A DNA stretch of 54,602 nucleotides. Origin: JANSWP01 sp041941305. GTDB taxonomy: Bacteria > Bacteroidota > Bacteroidia > Chitinophagales > Saprospiraceae. Of the stretch, positions 18,846 to 26,562 are shown one piece after another. A model generated the notes under the pieces. It worked only from the letters and a program-made list of their open reading frames with translations. It was not told where the DNA came from and made no database searches. Where the stretch lies: positions 1-54,602 of the forward strand of contig JBGTQJ010000064.1 of NCBI GenBank assembly GCA_041941305.1, written 5' to 3'. Numbering within the stretch: the stretch's first letter is position 1; each line of letters opens with the position of its first letter. A program made the position numbers and the translations under genes.

Positions 18846-19934
18846 ATGAAAAATATAATTCTAATAACAATAGGGCTTTTTATATCATTTCAGTCAGAGG
18901 CTTTAATCAAATACGGCATTTTTACTCCTGGAACCTACGGAGGGAACCCTCCGGGAGCCAGTATGGAAATTGCCATTAATCCAAACAGCACTTATGCTTT
19001 TCCGCCGGCTGCATCGGAGTTTAACTTGATTTTATATGCCCCTACGGCTGACTTTTCTGGAAGCGAATCCTTTTCCATTGTCGAAAACAACATCAACAAT
19101 GGAAGCATGTCCTGGGACAGTGGACAAACTTTTGACCACAATGGAAACCGGTATTTTGTATTTACCTATTCCGGTACGGGAATCAATCTTTCGGTATATG
19201 GGAGTGGAAGTTTCGTTCTGGCATTTACAATAGGCGTAACGGGTGGTTCGGGCTTTACCAATTTTTCCATTGCTGATGAAAATGCCGATTTATTTATAGA
19301 TTTTGGTATTCGTTCCGCCTTGAATTTGGTAGGGAGCAATGAATTGGAAACTACTGCCAATCCAGTGACTTTAAATAGTGTGGCACTTCCCCTCGAGTTA
19401 ATTGATTTCAGTGCCTATGCCAAAGATCGTTCTATTGATTTGGTTTGGAAGACTCAAAATGAGCTGGATTTTACAGGTTTTGAACTGGAAAGGGCTACCG
19501 AAATAAACAATTTTGTAAGCATTGCATGGATAGCAGGAGCAGGAGGTGAGCGGGAACAAGGCTATACTTTTGAAGACAAGGAAGTAACAGCTGGGCAGTT
19601 GTATTATTACAGGCTAAAAATGATTGATATGGATGGTCGATTCAATTATTCAAACATTGTTAGTGGTTCAATCAAATCATTAGCCGGAGAAGTGAAAATA
19701 TTTCCAAACCCCGTCATTGATGAATTAAATATTGAAAATCCACCTGAGGGAATGCACACCATTTTGATTAGAAATCAACAGGGAAAAGTGGTCTTGATTG
19801 AGCAATCTGACTTCCAATTCGATGATGATGATTCTTTTCAATTAAATTTGAAATCTTTACAAAAGGGAGTGTACTTTATTCAATTGTTGAGTGATGTTAA
19901 AAGTACTTTTCACAAACTTTTAAAAGTCAATTAG
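18846..19934 (+). CDS. T9SS-secreted protein with type A sorting domain
   Basis: I place the start at the ATG at 18846 rather than the TTG 21 nt upstream. It gives a clean signal peptide (MKNIILITIGLFISFQSEA) and follows an A-rich leader. The mature part has an N-terminal beta-rich domain. A fibronectin-like segment typical of this phylum begins LPLELIDFSAYAKDRSIDL and contains FTGFELERA and YYYRLKMIDMDG. The C-terminal ~75 residues (IFPNPVIDELNIEN ... KGVYFIQL...KLLKVN) are a type A T9SS sorting domain. The protein should be exported by Sec, then moved across the outer membrane and attached to the surface or released. The N-terminal domain is not recognised. It closes the + strand surface cluster and is followed by a strong terminator. 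Confidence 0.85.
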   Translation: MKNIILITIGLFISFQSEALIKYGIFTPGTYGGNPPGASMEIAINPNSTYAFPPAASEFNLILYAPTADFSGSESFSIVENNINNGSMSWDSGQTFDHNGNRYFVFTYSGTGINLSVYGSGSFVLAFTIGVTGGSGFTNFSIADENADLFIDFGIRSALNLVGSNELETTANPVTLNSVALPLELIDFSAYAKDRSIDLVWKTQNELDFTGFELERATEINNFVSIAWIAGAGGEREQGYTFEDKEVTAGQLYYYRLKMIDMDGRFNYSNIVSGSIKSLAGEVKIFPNPVIDELNIENPPEGMHTILIRNQQGKVVLIEQSDFQFDDDDSFQLNLKSLQKGVYFIQLLSDVKSTFHKLLKVN

Positions 19935-20035
19935 GCGAGTGCCACCATATAAACTTTTTGGCTCAGTAAGCTGTGCCTCTTTCCAATCATTAAACAAATA
20001 TCTAGAGGCTGTATCAAAAGTCCTGATTCTAACAC

Positions 20036-20068
20036 AAAGGGCTGTTGAAAAATCAACAGCCCTTTTTT
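20036..20068 (+). terminator. Strong intrinsic terminator after the surface-protein cluster
   Basis: The stem aaagggctgttga / tcaacagcccttt has a short loop and runs into six T residues on the + strand. Being nearly symmetrical, it may also stop transcription from the minus-strand gene at 20149-20451. It marks the end of the surface cluster. Confidence 0.85.
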
Positions 20069-20148
20069 GTCAAGTTGGCATCCGTTTTTGAAATGATTGG
20101 CGATTGTGTTTCACTGTTTGTGATCCACAGAATATACAAGTTTCATAA

Positions 20149-20451
20149 TTAGTCAGTTAGTTTTACGGCTTGTAGTTCAGTATCCAGGTGTCTTAAATGG
20201 TTCGGTAGTTGGTTTAATGGTCTAACGGAGTTGGTTTTGAGTTTTCGAAAACCTCCTTTCGATTTGTTGACTGCTTTGTTTGCCGCTACAGTCAGTTTGG
20301 AAATAAAGGATTTACGTTTTGATTTTTCTGTACGACTCATGGCGAAAAGTGATTTTGCGCCTGCTTTCCAGCAAGACCAGTTTGTAAATAGTTTAAAGAA
20401 TAATAGGATTACAGATATAAAATCAAGTTTCATTTTCACCAAAATGTCCAT
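20149..20451 (-). CDS. Small basic hypothetical membrane-anchored protein
   Basis: This is a 100-residue reading frame with a hydrophobic N-terminal segment (MKLDFISVILLFFKLFTNW from an internal Met at residue 7) followed by a Lys/Arg-rich tail. I do not recognise the family. The opposite strand has an overlapping frame (20231-20503) of similar length, and neither has homology that I know. I prefer the minus strand because of the plausible export or membrane start and the terminator placed just beyond its stop codon. It could still be non-coding. Confidence 0.35.
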   Translation of the reverse strand: MDILVKMKLDFISVILLFFKLFTNWSCWKAGAKSLFAMSRTEKSKRKSFISKLTVAANKAVNKSKGGFRKLKTNSVRPLNQLPNHLRHLDTELQAVKLTD

Positions 20452-20723
20452 TAATTTTTACAAAATTTCGTTCACCATTTTGGAGCGTTCTATTTTAAAA
20501 TGAAACTTATTACTTCGCTTAATCAAAAGGAATGTTCACGGGAAGGAAGGTATAAATGTATAAATAATTTTATTTTTCTAATAAATACCTGCAAAATAAT
20601 CTGAAGGTCTTTTTTCGGTTTTAGGAAATAATCTCTTGAGTTTTTTTATAACTGTAAGATTTTATTTAAATTAAATATTAAAAAATATGTTAATTGATTA
20701 TTGAAAAAAATCATTCATGCCTA

Positions 20724-20884
20724 AGAAGCTGTTAAAATTTAACACTTTCCATCATATGAGTGTCTTTTCCAGTCAAATTTCAGCTATTTCTCACCTCATA
20801 GCGCTGCTATGGAGCTTGAAATACCTTTCATTTGACAGGAAAATACTTCTCATATGAAGAAAAAGCTAAATCTTAACAGCTTCT
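20724..20884. repeat. Palindromic ~160-bp element, copy 3 in family order, overlapping the tmk 3' end
   Basis: The terminal arms agaagctgttaaaattt and aaatcttaacagcttct are 161 bp apart outside to outside. Inner arms (catatgag...gtcaaat and atttgac...ctcatatg) extend the palindrome. The centre, ctcacctcatagcgctgctatgg, matches the centre of copy 1. The right arm runs into the neighbouring kinase gene and supplies its last codons and stop. The 20452-20723 stretch to the left is AT-rich without a clear gene. Confidence 0.75.
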
Positions 20885-21546
20885 AATTTCTTTTTTATTT
20901 CCTTATGAATTTGTTCAGGAGATAAAAAGGCTCCATCCTGGTCATAGCATTTTATTTTATGAAAATCGTTCTGGAGGTCTATTAAGGTTAAATATTCCTG
21001 TCTGACTGATTCCTGGAAATCCAAACTGCTCTCGTGAATGTCCTTTTTGCCGTCCAGGTAATTTCGATCATCCCCCTCTCTGGTATTAGTTAAAGATTTT
21101 TTGACTGCTTTGAACGGCACATCCAGGAATAGGGAGCAGGTAGGTTTGGGTAGTTTGTGAAATTCAAATTCAAATTCCAGAATCCAGTTTCTCAATGCTT
21201 CTTTTTCCACTGGATCTTTACACTTGGCACATTGGAAAGCAATATTGGAATTGACATATCTATCTGCGATAATGATATAGCCTTGGTCCAACCATTCTTT
21301 AATGGTTCCCACATGTTCCAACCGATCGCCTGCATATATTAAAGCCACCAGTTTGGGATGTACCTCGTTTAAGCCTCCAAATTCCCCTCTCAAAAACTCG
21401 GCGACCAGTTTTCCATAGTAGCCTTCATTCAGTTTTGGAAAGTGAATATCTCTGTATTTTTTATTGTGTTTATCCAGATATTTTCTGAGTAATTTGAGTT
21501 GAGTAGATTTTCCCGAACCGTCTAATCCTTCAATTACGAAAAACAT
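20866..21546 (-). CDS. tmk: Thymidylate kinase (dTMP kinase)
   Basis: The enzyme phosphorylates dTMP to dTDP with ATP, an essential step in making dTTP in the cytoplasm. The 226-residue protein starts MFFVIEGLDGSGKSTQ, a perfect P-loop at residues 7-15. It has the nucleoside-binding DRY motif (IIADRYVNSNIAFQ), and a TREGDDRNYLDGKKD segment takes the place of the lid. Length is normal for the family, slightly on the long side. Its last six or so residues and stop codon are encoded inside the arm of a dispersed palindromic repeat, so the natural C-terminus may have been replaced. It stands alone, divergent from the TPR gene. Confidence 0.9.
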   Translation of the reverse strand: MFFVIEGLDGSGKSTQLKLLRKYLDKHNKKYRDIHFPKLNEGYYGKLVAEFLRGEFGGLNEVHPKLVALIYAGDRLEHVGTIKEWLDQGYIIIADRYVNSNIAFQCAKCKDPVEKEALRNWILEFEFEFHKLPKPTCSLFLDVPFKAVKKSLTNTREGDDRNYLDGKKDIHESSLDFQESVRQEYLTLIDLQNDFHKIKCYDQDGAFLSPEQIHKEIKKKLEAVKI

Positions 21547-21865
21547 ATTTTAGAAATGATTCACAGGTTGTTCAAAATGGTTCAAAATTGTTTAAGCAGG
21601 TTATACCATTTTGGATCATTTTGAACGACTTTGAACAATTATTACCTTTCAAGAACAAAAAACAAAAGAATTGGAAAGGGCAATAATGTGCTCCTTCACC
21701 GCAATGATAACAAAAGTAATTGAGGATCAATTTTCATTTCCTTTACTAAACTTTAACTTAATGCATTCAAAACTATACGCCATGTGACAAAAAGGTTTGA
21801 CATGCTTTATTATATTTGCAGTTATTTTTTTCATTTTCTAACATTAAAAAAACTATTAATCTGTC
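21547..21865. promoter_or_regulatory. Divergent promoter region between tmk and the TPR gene
   Basis: This 319-bp gap separates two divergently transcribed genes, so it must hold both promoters. On the + side, TATATTTG at 21811-21818 fits the Bacteroidota -7 box TAnnTTTG, but the TTTG at 21796-21799 is too close to be a proper -33 box. On the minus side CAAAAGTA (21711-21718) is the complement of TACTTTTG. An imperfect inverted pair (ttgttcaaaatggttcaaa and its partner ending ttgaacaa, about 21570-21640) lies near tmk and might be a regulatory or repeat structure. Confidence 0.4.
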
Positions 21866-21895
21866 ATGGAAATTAGAAGGCAAGTATGGAATTTT

Positions 21896-22705
21896 ATGAA
21901 CTATCGAACTTTATTATGCGGGCTTTTCATGTTGAGTTTGGGTTTTTCGACTTTTGCTCAGGATAAAACAGCCGGCGAATTGTATAATGAAGGATTGGCA
22001 CTGTTAAAAGCTAAAGATTATGTTGCTGCATTGCCCCTTATGGAACAAGCTCTAAAATTGGGTCAGGAAGCCAACGATGAGCAAGTCATCAAATTATGCA
22101 AAAAAAATGGAGCTGTAGCTGCTTATAGATTGGGTTCAACCAAACGAAAAGCCAAGGATTATGAAGGAGCTGTGGCTGCTTATAACAAAGGTATTGAAAT
22201 CAATCAAGGCTATTATGCCAATTATCTCGGAAGAGCTCAGGTTTGGAGCAAACAAGGAGATAAAGTAGCTGCAGTCAAAGGTTATATCGAAGCAGCACAG
22301 GTTGCTGGTAAAGCTGGCAAGGCTGAAAAAGAAGCAGAAATATACGGCAAAGCTGAAAATTTGGTTGCTGTTCTTTATTCAAAAAAGAAATGGGATGAAA
22401 CCCTTTCTGCAAGTGAAGCGCTTTTAGCTGCTTATGAATCTGCTGATGCTCATTTTTACAGAGCTTATGCTTTCAACAAAAAAAGCAAAGCTGCAGATGC
22501 CAAAACCCACCTTGACAAAGCGTTTGATTTAGCTGCTGAAATGTCTGAAGAGGATAAAGCAAAATACTATATGTTAAAAGCGGGTATTTTGGAAAAAGCA
22601 GGCAAAACAGATGAAGCTATTACAGTTTACAAAAAAGTAACTGGAGACAAATACCTGGAAAATGCAAAGTATAAAATTCAAGCTTTGAGCTCTGGCTCCA
22701 ACTAA
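21896..22705 (+). CDS. Exported tetratricopeptide repeat protein
   Basis: I place the start at the ATG at 21896, ten codons inside the longest frame, because it begins a clean signal peptide (MNYRTLLCGLFMLSLGFSTFAQ). The mature protein of about 248 residues is made of TPR helical hairpins from GELYNEGLALLKAKDYVAAL onward (AVAAYNKGIEINQGYYANYL, AHFYRAYAFNKKSKAADAK, DEAITVYKKV). It is rich in Ala and Lys. TPR proteins act as periplasmic or outer-membrane assembly scaffolds, but no partner is indicated here. It stands alone, with an intrinsic terminator directly after the gene. Confidence 0.75.
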   Translation: MNYRTLLCGLFMLSLGFSTFAQDKTAGELYNEGLALLKAKDYVAALPLMEQALKLGQEANDEQVIKLCKKNGAVAAYRLGSTKRKAKDYEGAVAAYNKGIEINQGYYANYLGRAQVWSKQGDKVAAVKGYIEAAQVAGKAGKAEKEAEIYGKAENLVAVLYSKKKWDETLSASEALLAAYESADAHFYRAYAFNKKSKAADAKTHLDKAFDLAAEMSEEDKAKYYMLKAGILEKAGKTDEAITVYKKVTGDKYLENAKYKIQALSSGSN

Positions 22706-22727
22706 GAATTTTGATATTGTATTTTCT

Positions 22728-22765
22728 AAAAAGGATGCATTTTTGATGAATGCCTCCTTTTTTTT
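22728..22765 (+). terminator. Intrinsic terminator of the TPR gene
   Basis: The stem aaaggatgcatt / gaatgcctccttt (one mismatch) with a short loop is followed by a run of T residues, 20-30 nt after the stop codon. Confidence 0.75.
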
Positions 22766-22794
22766 GTTAAAGCCCTAACCTGGCGCAGCCAGTA

Positions 22795-22958
22795 CCATAG
22801 AATTTGAGAGATTGAGAGATTGAGAATTTGAGAATTTGAGAATTTGAGAGATATTTTCATGTCTCACACTCTCACACTCTCAAATTCTCACACTCTTTAG
22901 CTTCAAGCCAGAAAAGACTTCCTTGAATTTCTTGCCACATTTGCGCAAAAAATAACTT
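22795..22958. repeat. Tandem-octamer element A, copy 2
   Basis: This block matches 5133-5320 from ccatagaatttgag to the tail gcgcaaaaaataactt. The tandem part is shorter and mixes gagattga with gaatttga units, and there are fewer ctcacact units. The non-repetitive tail (cttcaagccagaaaagac and onward) differs at only about one base over 60. The two copies are 17.6 kb apart in the same orientation, so recombination between them could delete or duplicate the segment that includes the whole surface-protein cluster and tmk. Confidence 0.8.
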
Positions 22959-22971
22959 TATACACACTGTA

Positions 22972-23427
22972 CTAAATTCCTTTTTGGCCTGATTGCATTA
23001 AGGTGACTGCTTTTTGAATTCTGCGAATTCGGGTTCCTTCTCTTTTGGCGCTTTCAATCCATTGAACATATTCTTTTTGATGTGTATAAGAGAGTTTTTC
23101 AAAAAAAGCGACTACTCCGGGAAAGGCATTCATCGCTTGTTTTAAATCTTCAGGCACAACTACTACTCGGGGTTCCAGATCTTCTTCTACTGTTACACTT
23201 ATCTCATCGCCGGGTTGTTTGCCAATTTTGGCACGTATATCTTTCCGCAGTAATAGCATGTGGCAGTCGCTTCCCATTCTTACCATTGAACCGCGATATT
23301 CTACACCATCAAAAGTTGCTTTTACTTTCACTCGTTTTTTGCCATATTCCTTTTCAACATCAAAAGGAACATCCACCCAGGCACCGCCGGTATCATTGCT
23401 TTGAATAATTGCATTAAAGGATTTCAT
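22972..23427 (-). CDS. DUF1905/YdeI-type (OmdA) protein
   Basis: The 151-residue cytoplasmic protein has two parts. The first (about 1-90) is a DUF1905 beta-barrel-like domain (GGAWVDVPFDVEKEYGKKRVKVKATFDG, then DCHMLLLRKDIRAKIGKQPGD). The second is a short YdeI/OmdA helical domain (VPEDLKQAMNAFPGVVAFFEKLSYTHQKEYVQWIESAKREGTRIRRI). The family is linked to bacteriocin-protection annotations, but its biochemistry is unclear. It starts 16 nt after the alpha/beta hydrolase stop on the same strand, so the two probably share a transcript. Confidence 0.8.
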   Translation of the reverse strand: MKSFNAIIQSNDTGGAWVDVPFDVEKEYGKKRVKVKATFDGVEYRGSMVRMGSDCHMLLLRKDIRAKIGKQPGDEISVTVEEDLEPRVVVVPEDLKQAMNAFPGVVAFFEKLSYTHQKEYVQWIESAKREGTRIRRIQKAVTLMQSGQKGI

Positions 23428-23443
23428 AATTCTGTGTTTTTTT

Positions 23444-24424
23444 CTATTCGTTTAATCCTTCATTGGGTAATAGCTGCGCATTCAATTCTTCCCCTTTCAA
23501 TAAAAAAGTCCGGGTATCTTCTGCTGATTGTTCAGGGATTTCTTCCATTGGTACATGCCCTGCATTATCATAAATGATTAGTTCTGAATCTTTTATGTCC
23601 CGATGAAAATAATTGGCACATTCAACTGGAATCCAGGCATCTGTCTGCCCCCAGAGAATAAGAGTTGGGTTTTGGATGGTTTTTATCAATTCCGGGTTTT
23701 CGTATTTCACATTGCTGACCCTATCTGCAAAAGCCTGGCGATTGCCTTCCCTCAGGGTCATTTCAAAATACCTGTCCTCCAATTCTTTGCTTATCAATAC
23801 ATCATTGTGATATACTTCTCTCAGGCTTTTATCTACCAAAGATTTAGGGGTCAATTTTTCCAATAATTTCCTTGTCATTGGATTTTGGGCAAGCTTAAAA
23901 ACCATCGGCGGTTCCTTATCCAATTTATAACCTGAAGCATCAATCAAGACCAACTTTGCCACTTTTTGAGGATGTGTGACTGCATAATTCCAGGCGATAC
24001 TACCACCTAACGAATTGCCAGCCAAATGAAAAGAATCCAGACCAATTTTCTCCACAAAGTCATTTAATACGGAAACATAATTTTTAATAGAATACTCCCG
24101 GTCAGGGCGCGGTCCTGTTAAGCCGAATGCAGGCAAATCAAAACTGATAATTTGAAAATCCTTGTCCAAAATGCGGGTCCAATCTTCCCAGGTATGTAAA
24201 GAAGCAGCCGTTCCATGTACCAAAACAAAAGGAAATCCTCCTCCCGTGATTCTGTAATGTATGTCCATGCCCTGGATCTCCATGAATTTGGATTCTGGGT
24301 ACACATATTTTTCCTTCAATTCTGAAACAGGAATGTCATTGTGGTAAATCATAGCCACATATCCGATTACAAAACCCAACAGCAACAATAAGCCGAAACT
24401 CAATATTTTTAGCAGTTTTTTCAT
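23444..24424 (-). CDS. Membrane-anchored alpha/beta hydrolase
   Basis: This 326-residue protein has an N-terminal hydrophobic helix (about 5-25), which should anchor it to the inner membrane or serve as an uncleaved signal. An alpha/beta hydrolase fold follows. The oxyanion motif is LVHGTAASLHTWE, the nucleophile elbow GNSLGG carries the catalytic Ser, the acid is in WGQTDAWIPVE, and the His in NAGHVPMEEIPEQS. All triad members are present. Such enzymes hydrolyse esters or similar bonds, and the substrate cannot be read from the sequence. It is the first gene of a probable two-gene operon with the YdeI-like gene. Confidence 0.85.
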   Translation of the reverse strand: MKKLLKILSFGLLLLLGFVIGYVAMIYHNDIPVSELKEKYVYPESKFMEIQGMDIHYRITGGGFPFVLVHGTAASLHTWEDWTRILDKDFQIISFDLPAFGLTGPRPDREYSIKNYVSVLNDFVEKIGLDSFHLAGNSLGGSIAWNYAVTHPQKVAKLVLIDASGYKLDKEPPMVFKLAQNPMTRKLLEKLTPKSLVDKSLREVYHNDVLISKELEDRYFEMTLREGNRQAFADRVSNVKYENPELIKTIQNPTLILWGQTDAWIPVECANYFHRDIKDSELIIYDNAGHVPMEEIPEQSAEDTRTFLLKGEELNAQLLPNEGLNE

Positions 24425-24474
24425 GTCAAAAGGATGTTGATTTTATGTGACGTTATTTGGATTCACTATTTATT

Positions 24475-24597
24475 TTCGGGTATTCGGGTATTCGGGTATT
24501 CGGGTATTCGGGTATTCGGGGATGTAAAGACGAGACGTGTATTATTACACATGATTCCCGTCTACCCGCCTACACGTCAACCAAAATACCCGAAATC
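24475..24597. repeat. Tandem octamer array (tattcggg)n with a complementary stub
   Basis: Five exact tattcggg units occupy 24481-24520 and are preceded by tttcggg. About 70 nt further on, aaatacccgaaat is complementary to one unit, so the array can fold back on it. The architecture resembles element A (5133, 22795) but with a different 8-mer. It lies between the hydrolase start and the TrmH-type gene and contains no gene. Confidence 0.65.
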
Positions 24598-24650
24598 AAT
24601 GCAAGAACTTAAGGAATTGTTGCTCAAATAAAACTAGAGCATCCTAAACA

Positions 24651-25298
24651 CTAATCATTCTTCGCACTCACAAATCGACTTTTGCTCTTCGTTTTGTGTT
24701 TTGCTACATACTTGTCAAATAAGTTTTGTTGGGGATCTGAAAGTTGTTTAACATCATAAATGCCTTTTGCACGCCGTTGTCGAAATGCTTCGTACAAGGT
24801 CACAGCGCAAGCTACCGAAATATTCAAACTCTCCACCATGCCTACCTGTGGGATGATGAAATTGCCATCCGCATATTTTTGAGCCGCTTCGCTAACCCCG
24901 CCATGTTCATTGCCAAAAAGCAAAGCCACGGATTCTGTCATATCCAAATCATAAAACTCGACCGCATCTTCTGAAAGATGGGTGCTATAGATTTTGTCGT
25001 ATTTCTCTTTTACTTGGGAAAAGCAGGCTTCCTCGTCTGTAAAGAACTGAACATCTATCCATTTTAATGCACCAGAAGCGGTTTTTTTGCTCAAAAACAA
25101 TCGTTCTTCGGTCAGCTCTGGCTCTGAATACAATACGAATACCTCTGCAATGCCAACTGAATCGCAGGAGCGAAGTACCGCTCCTATATTGTGTGGGTCA
25201 TGCACATTTTCGAGGATAACAGTTAGATTGGTTTGCCGTCTTCGAGCAACATTCCTAAACTTCGCTTCGCGCTTTGGTGTAATGATAATTGGTTTCAA
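24651..25298 (-). CDS. SpoU/TrmH-family RNA 2'-O-ribose methyltransferase
   Basis: The 215-residue protein carries the three SPOUT motifs: NVHDPHNIGAVLRSCDSVG (motif 1 with Asn and Arg), LLFGNEHGGVS (motif 2) and IPQVGMVESLNISVACAV (motif 3, part of the trefoil knot). These use S-adenosylmethionine to methylate a ribose 2'-OH. The length and the C-terminal basic tail fit the TrmH (tRNA Gm18) subgroup better than the larger RlmB-type enzymes, but the substrate is inferred. A -7-like box lies just upstream. Confidence 0.85.
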   Translation of the reverse strand: MKPIIITPKREAKFRNVARRRQTNLTVILENVHDPHNIGAVLRSCDSVGIAEVFVLYSEPELTEERLFLSKKTASGALKWIDVQFFTDEEACFSQVKEKYDKIYSTHLSEDAVEFYDLDMTESVALLFGNEHGGVSEAAQKYADGNFIIPQVGMVESLNISVACAVTLYEAFRQRRAKGIYDVKQLSDPQQNLFDKYVAKHKTKSKSRFVSAKND

Positions 25299-25320
25299 CT
25301 GCGAATGATTTTTTGAAATT

Positions 25321-25328
25321 CAAAGGTA
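25321..25328 (-). promoter_or_regulatory. Putative -7 box of the TrmH-type gene
   Basis: On the minus strand this reads TACCTTTG, a perfect fit to the Bacteroidota TAnnTTTG box, about 23 nt before the start codon. No clear TTTG -33 box lies at the normal distance. The leader would be very short. Confidence 0.45.
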
Positions 25329-25553
25329 TCTTATTTATTGCCAAACCCCTAACCAAAACTTATTTAGTCAAATGAATGCGGTAGCCCAAAGTGATGTACT
25401 AGTCTTCTGGTTGCTGGGTTCTGGGTTCTGGATACTGGTTGCTGGAGACCTTGTAGGCTTGATCGTAATTTTTTTTGTCAAGGATTTCTTGAGGCCTGCT
25501 TCATCTGAGAATGAGCATGATTAGTAGGAAAGCAGGTTGTTTGAACATGTTTT

Positions 25554-26345
25554 TTAGTATTGATTTATGAGTAATTTGATCCCCTCCCATTCGCAGCTAC
25601 TGTCCTTAATTATTCCAATTTTTTTATTTCCTCTCTTCCGAATAGTGTAATAATCAAAAGTGGTACAACTTGTTTTTTTTAGATTTTCACTTTGAATTAA
25701 AAACTCTTTAAAGATTTTTAGTGGATTCTCTATCTCTAAATATTCCCATTCTCCTCGCCAGTCTGATACCCTTATAATTGTAGAATTATTATATGGTAAA
25801 AATTCAACTAGTTTATGTTCGAATGAAAAACAAGAGAATTGTTGATAAAGCAATTGAATAGTATCCTTTGAGTTGTATCCATTTCGAAAAAATCTTCCTA
25901 TGCTTATTTTGTCATAATAGCTCTTGAGGTTGGAAGGAAATTCCAGTTCAATAGGTCTTTCCAAAAAAAGGATTTGCTCAACCGTATCATTTAAGTAGGA
26001 TAAATATTGAATTTTATACTCCCCAACTTCAAGGCTATCATACAAAAGTCGAATTTTTTCATCGTCTTCAAAAAATTCCTTTCGTTTGAGTTCTTTATCA
26101 AACCAAAATACTTTATGCGCCTTCCAATACTCTAAATCCGGATGAATGATTTTTATATAAAGACCTTTTGGAGTATAAAGAAATGAAGTGTCTTCTTCTC
26201 CCAAAAAGACTTGACCTTTAATAGCGATATTTTCAATAGGAGAATAATTAATTTTGTGATCGGATGTTTCACAGGAAAAGAGGATAAATTGTAATTGGAC
26301 AAAAAATATAATTGCTATACCTTCTTGAAAAATTATATTGAGCAT
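25554..26345 (-). CDS. Hypothetical lipoprotein
   Basis: This 263-residue protein has a hydrophobic N-terminus ending in a lipobox-like FILFSC (Cys25), so it is probably lipid-anchored. The start may lie a few codons inside. The mature part is rich in Tyr, Phe, Asp and Glu and begins with a beta-rich stretch (AIKGQVFLGEEDTSFLYTPKG). I do not recognise the family. It stands alone between the TrmH-type gene and alanine dehydrogenase, divergent from the latter. Its AT-rich codon use resembles the unknown lipoproteins at the right end of the window. Confidence 0.65.
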   Translation of the reverse strand: MLNIIFQEGIAIIFFVQLQFILFSCETSDHKINYSPIENIAIKGQVFLGEEDTSFLYTPKGLYIKIIHPDLEYWKAHKVFWFDKELKRKEFFEDDEKIRLLYDSLEVGEYKIQYLSYLNDTVEQILFLERPIELEFPSNLKSYYDKISIGRFFRNGYNSKDTIQLLYQQFSCFSFEHKLVEFLPYNNSTIIRVSDWRGEWEYLEIENPLKIFKEFLIQSENLKKTSCTTFDYYTIRKRGNKKIGIIKDSSCEWEGIKLLINQY

Positions 26346-26418
26346 GAATTATTTTATTTGGTAAAGCTAGTTAGATGCTGCCTTTCCCATCTTCTGGTGC
26401 TAATGCCTCAATAAGCCA

Positions 26419-26448
26419 TTTGAAACCAACCATATTCTACTATATTTG
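26419..26448 (+). promoter_or_regulatory. Bacteroidota-type promoter for alanine dehydrogenase
   Basis: TTTG at 26419-26422 and TATATTTG at 26441-26448 are separated by 18 nt, close to the consensus TTTG-N19-TAnnTTTG of the primary sigma factor in this phylum. Transcription would start near 26455 and leave a leader of about 108 nt. Confidence 0.7.
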
Positions 26449-26562
26449 CGCCGCAAAACAATTCACTGGATTTTATTTTCCACACTGACTGAGAATGACA
26501 GATTACAAAAACTGTTTACCTTCAGCCAAATAAAATCTGACTAACCAAATCAGCAATCAAAA

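Noticed and set aside
20231..20503. Open frame of 90 codons on the + strand opposite the small basic protein
   Set aside because: It has no signal, domain or clear initiation context, and it overlaps the minus-strand candidate with better features and a terminator at its end.
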